DNA of 64,000 nucleotides from Bidens hawaiensis (lineage: Eukaryota; Streptophyta; Magnoliopsida; Asterales; Asteraceae): contig JAIQDT010001097.1 in assembly GCA_021521415.1 (NCBI GenBank), forward strand, positions 496,001 to 560,000. The letters are read 5' to 3'. The position numbers and the translations under genes are program-made. Positions within the stretch are counted from its first letter, which is position 1. Every line of letters starts with the position of its first letter. Below the pieces are notes generated by a model. It had not been told where the DNA came from, did no database searches, and worked only from the letters and a program-made list of their open reading frames with translations. This document shows, in pieces, positions 58,385 through 64,000 of this stretch.

Positions 58385-58617
58385 TGTCACACCCCGACCA
58401 AAGGCGGCGGAACATGCCGAGGTGTAACGATTGCCCATAAGCGCATGACACCATTTAAAGCGACAATATTTAACAAACTCATTTCATTTCACAACATCGA
58501 AAATGTCACATAACCAAATATTCATAAGTCAAATACAACAAAATATAGCAAATCAAATTTTGTTCATTTTTGCTAATATCCTAACGGTATTTGTGTCATT
58601 TTCTTCACCCAACTCCA
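58385..58617 (-). mobile_element. Remnant of the E1 5' LTR
   Basis: Begins (plus strand) TGTCACACCCCGACC, the inner end of the LTR next to the primer-binding site. It is cut after 233 bp by the terminus of a second LTR at 58618. Confidence 0.65.
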
Positions 58618-59833
58618 TGTAACACCCCGACCAAAGGCGGATTATACATCGGGGCGCCACATATTGTTTCATTACTCGTGACACTATTGGGTGTCAATAT
58701 TTAATAAATATATTCGTTCACGCACACGCAAGGTATACAAGATATAAATAAACCAACATAAATCAATATATTATAAATCAAAATATTCGAACAGCAATAA
58801 CTTGTCTTGATACATTTTAATCTAGGTCCAAAATAAAGAACTTCCTACGTGTCCTCGAACTCCAAAACAGCTACTGCAAACCTGAACATGTGTTAAAATA
58901 AACGTCAAACACTTGCGTGTTGGTGAGAAATCAAGTTTAATAGTCAATACATAGATTAAGCTGCGCGCAACATGTGTATGTCTGGTTTTCAACAAGGGTG
59001 TAATCCGATCGGGACCAACTCTAAGATTCATAGACTGCCAGTGCTCACAATTGAGCTCACAAACAAGACAAACTGTGCATGTGTAAACAAAAGAGAAAAT
59101 CATAAACGATAGTTCTCCCGTGTTCATCTAATGGTACCATGAGAACTGCGGAATAGACCGACAAGACGGTTAATGATCCACACATACAAATAAACAGCCA
59201 AGTCTACGTCCTCAACACATGGGATACTGCGCGACTAAAGTTCATAAACAGTTTAAGACTCTAAGTTTGTATGAACACATGAACATCCCAAAACATTAAA
59301 AGCAAAAAGGGATTAGGTACGAGATTACTCACTTGATAAACGGTGCGGTGTAAGATAAAGCAAGAACCAACTTTAAACAAGCACAAGTTAACCTATAAAT
59401 AAGATTATTGTTTTAATGATTGGTTTTAAGTCTTGATTATAAGTTAGCATAATTAATAAGTAAATTATTATATATTATATATTATATATTACCGGAAAAG
59501 TAGGGCAGAACAGGGAGGAAGACGGAGGCAGAGAGGAAGAACAACAGCAAGGAGCAAGAGAGAACAGGAGAGTTTAAATTAAGTGTTGGTGTGTGATGTG
59601 TTAAGGAAAATAACATTATTATTTATAGAAAAACCCTAGGGAACACAATCCCTAGAAAAGAGGAAAAGATCTTCAACAGGATCAAGCAAAAGATATCAAA
59701 AAGCATAAGAATCCAAAAGCAAAAGATATCAAAAGATATGGCAGCTGCAGGGGACAAGGGAAAAGCTGACAGGAACAGTAAAAGGCATGGGCGGTTCAGA
59801 TAAAGGTACTGGTCAAAGCATGGAAAAGCAGAT
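58618..59833 (-). mobile_element. LTR copy R1, truncated
   Basis: Starts on the plus strand TGTAACACCCCGACCAAAGG and is collinear with the first 1.2 kb of R2 (for example GCCACATATTG..., CTACTGCAAACCTGAACATG, CTCACTTGATAAACG). It stops at GCAGAT exactly where R2 begins. A TATA-like CTATAAATAAT lies on the minus strand near 59620-59632. Confidence 0.8.
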
Positions 59834-61813
59834 TGTAACACCCCGACCAAAGGCGGATTATACATCGGGGCGCCACATATTGCTTCATTACTCGCGACAC
59901 TATTGGTGTCAATATTTATTAATACACATTTTATCGCGCACGCGCAGCGGGGAAAATAAAGAACATAAATCAAACATAAATCAATATATTATAAATTATA
60001 ACATTCAAACATCAACTTGTCTTGATACATTTTAATTCTAGGTCCAAAAGTAAAAACGTCCTACGTGTCCACAAGCTCCAAAACAGCTACTGCAAACCTG
60101 AACATGTGTTAAAATAAACGTCAAACACTTACGTGTTGGTGAGAAATCAAGTTTAATAGATAATCACAGTAAATCTGCGCGCAACACGTGTATGTCTAGA
60201 GTTTAACAAGGGTGTAATCAGATTGTGATCAAGCCTAAGATAGTTCATAGATCATAGTTCAATCCATGCTCCCAATTGAGCATAAAAACGAGAAAACATC
60301 TGTGCAAGTGTAAACAAAGAAAACCGTAAACGATAGGTCTCCCGTGTTCAACTAATGGTACCAACGGAACTGCGGAATAGGCCGAACAAAGCGGTTAATG
60401 ATACACACATACAAATAAACAGCCAAGTAAACGTCCTCAACACATGGGATACTGCGCGACTAAAGCTCATAAACAAGTTTAAGACTCTAAGTTTGTATGA
60501 ACACATGAACATCCCAAAACATTAAAAGCAAAAAGGGATTAGGTACGAGATTACTCACTTGATAAACGATGCGGTGATAGATAAAGCAAGAGCCAACTTT
60601 AAACAAGCACAAGTTAACCTATAAATAAGATTATTGTTTTAACGATTGGTTTTAAGTCTTGATTATAAGTTAGCATAATTAATAAGTAAATTATAATATA
60701 TATTACCGGAAAAGCAGGAAGAACAAGGAGGAAGACGGAGGCAGAGAGGAAGACGGCAGAGAGAGCAAGGAGCAAGAGAACAGGAGAGATTAAGTGTTTT
60801 GTGTGTGATGTGTTAGGAAAAATAATACTATTATTTATAGAGAAACCCTAGGAGACACAATCCCTAGAAAAAGGGGAAAAGATCTCAAAAAGTAAAAGAT
60901 TCCAAAAGCAAAAGATATGGAAAGATATGGCAGCTGCAGGGGGCAAAGGAAAAGCTGACAGGGAACAGTAAAAAGCATGGGCGGGTCAGATAAAGGTACT
61001 GGTCAAGCATGGCAAAAGCAGATCTCAAAAGATAATGTCAGTCACTTTTTCTGCCAACCAATGGGGTTGGTGCGCATGCTGCGCCGAAAGTAACTTTTCA
61101 GACAAAGCAGATTAGGTCAACAGCACAAAAGATAAGACAACACAAAAGCAAACGGCTAGATTTAAACAGAAGAAAACTCGAAGGATTCAGCGCGAGAAGG
61201 CTAAGGCGCGAAGGCAGACACAGAAGGTCAAGAGAGCGCGAGCGCGAAGGCAGACAGAACTATCCTTAACGCGTCGCGGAAAGAACTACATTTCTAAGCG
61301 CGCCGCGGGAAGAATCACATTTCGTAGCGCGCCGCGGGAGGAACTAAAATTCCTAGCGCGCCGCGGGAAGAACTATAATTCTTCGCGCGTCGAGGGATGA
61401 ACTACGATTCTTAGCGCGCTGCGAGAACTACAATCCTTAGCGCGTCGCGGGAAGAACTACCGTTCTTAGCGCGCTGCGAGAAGAATTACAATTCCTAGCG
61501 CGCTGCGAGAAGAGTTCGTCTCGCGTATCGCTGAAACAGGTGGTCTTCACGCAGGATTCCTTGCGTGGAGCTGCGCAGACAACCTTAGGCGGGAAGGAAC
61601 AAAGGACAAGCACAGAAGAAAAAGAGGGAAACAAGGCGGAAAGAGAGAAGGAAGAGGGACGGGACGGCGGAAAGAAAGAGAGAGAAAGAGGCGGGAAGGA
61701 AAATATATATTATTATTAAAAGTAAAATATAAGTATAAATATTAATTAATAAAAGAGAGATCGGGTCAGAGAAACGGGTACCTGGGTCGGGTCGGATCGG
61801 GTCAGATGTCACA
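59834..61813 (-). mobile_element. Complete LTR copy R2 (3' LTR of element E2)
   Basis: On the minus strand it runs from TGTGACATC at 61813 to TGTTACA at 59834, about 1980 bp. Immediately before its start (minus strand) is the purine-rich tract AAGTAGGGGAGAC, the expected polypurine tract, so it is the 3' LTR of the element whose pol lies at 61.85-64 kb. A minus-strand TATA-like CTATAAATAATAG is near 60829-60841. Confidence 0.8.
61267..61515. repeat. CGCG-rich minisatellite within LTR R2
   Basis: About nine units of 26-30 bp with the consensus TAGCGCGCCGCGGGAAGAAC followed by TACAATTCT. The AT-rich surroundings make this a striking local GC island. Confidence 0.85.
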
Positions 61814-61847
61814 GTCTCCCCTACTTTAAGAAATTTCGTCCCGAAAT

Positions 61848-62140
61848 TTATCTCGAAGTAGGTTGCGCAGAGAACAGGTGCGGGTACTTGATCTTCATTT
61901 GATCTTCCCTTTCCCATGTAAACTCGGCTCCGCGCTTGGACTCCCAGCGAACTTTCACGATAGGGATACGACTGCGCTTGGTTTGCTTAACCTCGCGATC
62001 CATAATCTCAACAGGCTTCTCAACGAAATGCATAGTTTCATCAACTTGAACTTCATCAAGTGGAATGTGAATGTTCTCGTCAGCTAAACACTTCTTGAGA
62101 TTGGATACATGGAACGTTGGATGCACATTACTGAGCGCGG
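61848..62140 (-). pseudogene. Chromodomain end of Ty3/gypsy pol (element E2)
   Basis: The minus-strand frame [16 protein letters not shown], then VEKPVEIMDREVKQ and RIPIVKVRWESKRGAEFTWE is the linker and chromodomain that end Tekay-type chromovirus polyproteins. The chromodomain guides integration toward marked chromatin in this family. It is out of frame with the integrase because of an indel near 62130. Confidence 0.8.
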
Positions 62141-63975
62141 GGCGGCAGGTCAAGTCTGTAGGCAACTTTTCCCACACGCGCGAGAATCTTGAATGGACCA
62201 ACATAACGAGGAGCAAGCTTACCCTTCTTCCCAAAGCGGACAACACCTTTCCAAGGCGACACTTTGAGGAGAACAAGATCACCAACTTGAAATTCGAGAG
62301 GCTTTCGCCTACGATCTGCGTAACTCTTCTGTCGGCTTCTGGCAGTCAGCAAATGATCACGGATCTTGGCGATTTTATCGGTTGTCTCTTGAACAAGTTC
62401 GGGTCCTGTGATTTGAGTTTCACCCACTTCGCTCCAACAAATCGGGGAGCGGCATTTACGACCGTAAAGTGCTTCAAATGGGGCCATACCGATACTGGAA
62501 TGATAGCTGTTGTTATAAGAAAACTCGATCAAAGGCAGGTGTGAATCCCAATTACCTCCAAAATCAAGAACACAAGATCGGAGCATATCCTCAAGAGTTT
62601 GAATAGTTCGCTCAGACTGACCGTCAGTCTGAGGATGATATGCCGTACTCATGTCCAAGCGAGTTCCTAGCGCAGATTGGAGAGATTTCCAAAAGCGAGA
62701 TATAAAACGGCCATCGCGATCGGATATGATGCTCAAAGGAGTACCATGGCGGCAGACAATTTCCTTGACATAAAGCTGCGCGAGATGCTCAACACGGTAG
62801 TTTTCACGAATGGGCAGAAAGTGAGCAGATTTAGTCAATCGATCCACTATTACCCAAATGCTATCATGTTTGCTTGCTGTCAAAGGTAACTTGGTAATAA
62901 AGTCCATCGCTATACCTTCCCATTTCCACGTAGGAATTTCTGGTTGTTCGAGCAAACCAGATGGGCGTTGGTGTTCAGCTTTAACTTTAGAACAAGTCAG
63001 GCACTTAGCTACGAACACAGCAATATCCTTTTTCATGCCAGGCCACCAATAAGTAATGCGCAAATCCTTGTACATCTTATCAGTGCCAGGATGAATAGAA
63101 TACCGAGATTTGTGCGCTTCACTCAGGATATCAGCGCGAAGATTCTCATCAAAGGGAATCCAGATGCGATTGAGATAGCAGAGAATTCCACTCAGATTAG
63201 GGACAAAGAGTGCTTCCGCGCCACACGCTAGCTCGGCGCGAAGGTTGCCATTACTGATGGATGCGCGCTGCGCGTCACGAATACGCGATTCAAGGTTGCT
63301 TTGAATCGGCGCGAAGTGAAGCTGGGTGCGCGGCAAGATACAGTTAAGTTGGCAGGGTTTTCGGCTGAGCGCATCGGCTACCACATTAGCCTTACCAGGA
63401 TGATACCGGATCTCACAATCGTAATCGCTGATGAGTTCGTTCCATCGGCGTTGCCTCATGTTAAGTTCCTTTTGATCAAAGATATGCTGAAGGCTTTTAT
63501 GGTCAGTGTAAAGGATACACTTAGTACCATAAAGGTAGTGTCTCCAGATCTTCAAGGCAAAAACAACTGCACCAAGCTCGAGGTCGTGAGTTGTATAATT
63601 CTTTTCATGAACCTTGAGTTGCCTTGATGCGTAAGCGATAACCTTGCCTCGTTGCATAAGAACACAACCGAGACCTTGGTTGGATGCATCGCAATACACG
63701 ACAAAATCATCATTACCCTCAGGTAGCGCAAGAACAGGAGCTTCACACAACAAACGCTTGAGCGTCAGAAAGGCTTCTTCTTGCTTCGAGCCCCAAATAT
63801 ACGGTTTACCTTTGTGCGTTAAAGCTGTTAAAGGCAAAGCGATCTTTGAGAAGTTCGAAATGAAACGCCGGTAATAACCAGCTAAGCCCAGAAAGGAACG
63901 GATCTCAGAAGGAGAGGATGGCGTAATCCAGTTCTTGATTGCTTCAATCTTGGATGGGTCGACATGAATACCCAT
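62128..63975 (-). pseudogene. Ty3/gypsy RNase H and integrase (element E2), runs off window
   Basis: The minus-strand frame covers the end of RT ([20 protein letters not shown]), RNase H ([33 protein letters not shown]) and integrase: zinc-binding H..H plus CLTC, then catalytic blocks [17 protein letters not shown] and [15 protein letters not shown] (D, D, E). The [11 protein letters not shown] segment near the C-terminus is intact. It ends at TAA 62128 where a small indel separates it from the chromodomain. The RT core, protease and gag would be beyond 64000. Good domain preservation suggests a fairly young insertion. Confidence 0.9.
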
Positions 63976-64000
63976 CTTGTTTACAACATGACCAAGAAAC

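Overview
This is a plant nuclear window, AT-rich and full of transposable elements. The gene content (spliced genes, F-box/FBA proteins, a CSLD glycosyltransferase, Tekay-type Ty3/gypsy elements, Helitrons, hAT, Harbinger and Stowaway MITEs) fits a eudicot. A member of the daisy family (Asteraceae) is my best guess from general resemblance; the sequence alone does not prove it.

Region 1 (about 1-41 kb) is a tandem array of F-box genes, all on the + strand. I find nine loci plus one detached C-terminal fragment. Only two have an unbroken reading frame (9168-10331 and 19715-20848). The others carry single-base frameshifts, a 13-bp or larger deletion, nonsense codons or a 3' truncation. Nearly all share one architecture: a telo-box-like ACCCTA in the 5' leader, a single coding exon, and a 3'-UTR intron whose donor GT touches or overlaps the stop codon. 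The array grew by segmental duplication. Three related units (about 6.9-12.4, 22.6-29.7 and 30.8-37.4 kb) share genes, an embedded hAT MITE and 3' flanks. Three Helitron copies (14135-15078, 22783-23831, 31906-33834) each sit directly upstream of an F-box start codon, and a paralogous unit preserves an empty insertion site for at least one of them.

Region 2 (about 41.7-48.2 kb) holds six exons of a cellulose synthase-like D (CSLD) gene. The catalytic motifs DDG, DCD, TED and QVLRW are all present. The locus lacks the usual N-terminal zinc-finger region, has an in-frame stop and a frameshift in exon 1, and a frameshift in exon 3, so it is probably a pseudogene. Its introns are loaded with MITEs and an RTE LINE tail.

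Region 3 (about 49.2-52.8 kb) has two apparently intact convergent genes. One is a two-exon small protein ending in a CaaX-like tail (+). The other is a two-exon ankyrin-repeat/GPCR-chaperone-type (ANKRD13-like) protein (-). Between them lies a degenerate tandem repeat rich in W-box (TTGAC) cores.

Region 4 (about 55.2-64 kb) is nested Ty3/gypsy chromovirus material on the - strand: a truncated gag-protease element with its primer-binding site and an LTR remnant, two abutting copies of a second LTR (one complete, about 2 kb, with an internal CGCG-rich minisatellite), and the RNase H-integrase-chromodomain part of an element that runs off the right edge.

I found no CRISPR, operon or clearly new biological system. 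The most interesting signals are the stop-codon/splice-donor overlap shared across the F-box family and the repeated placement of Helitrons next to F-box start codons.
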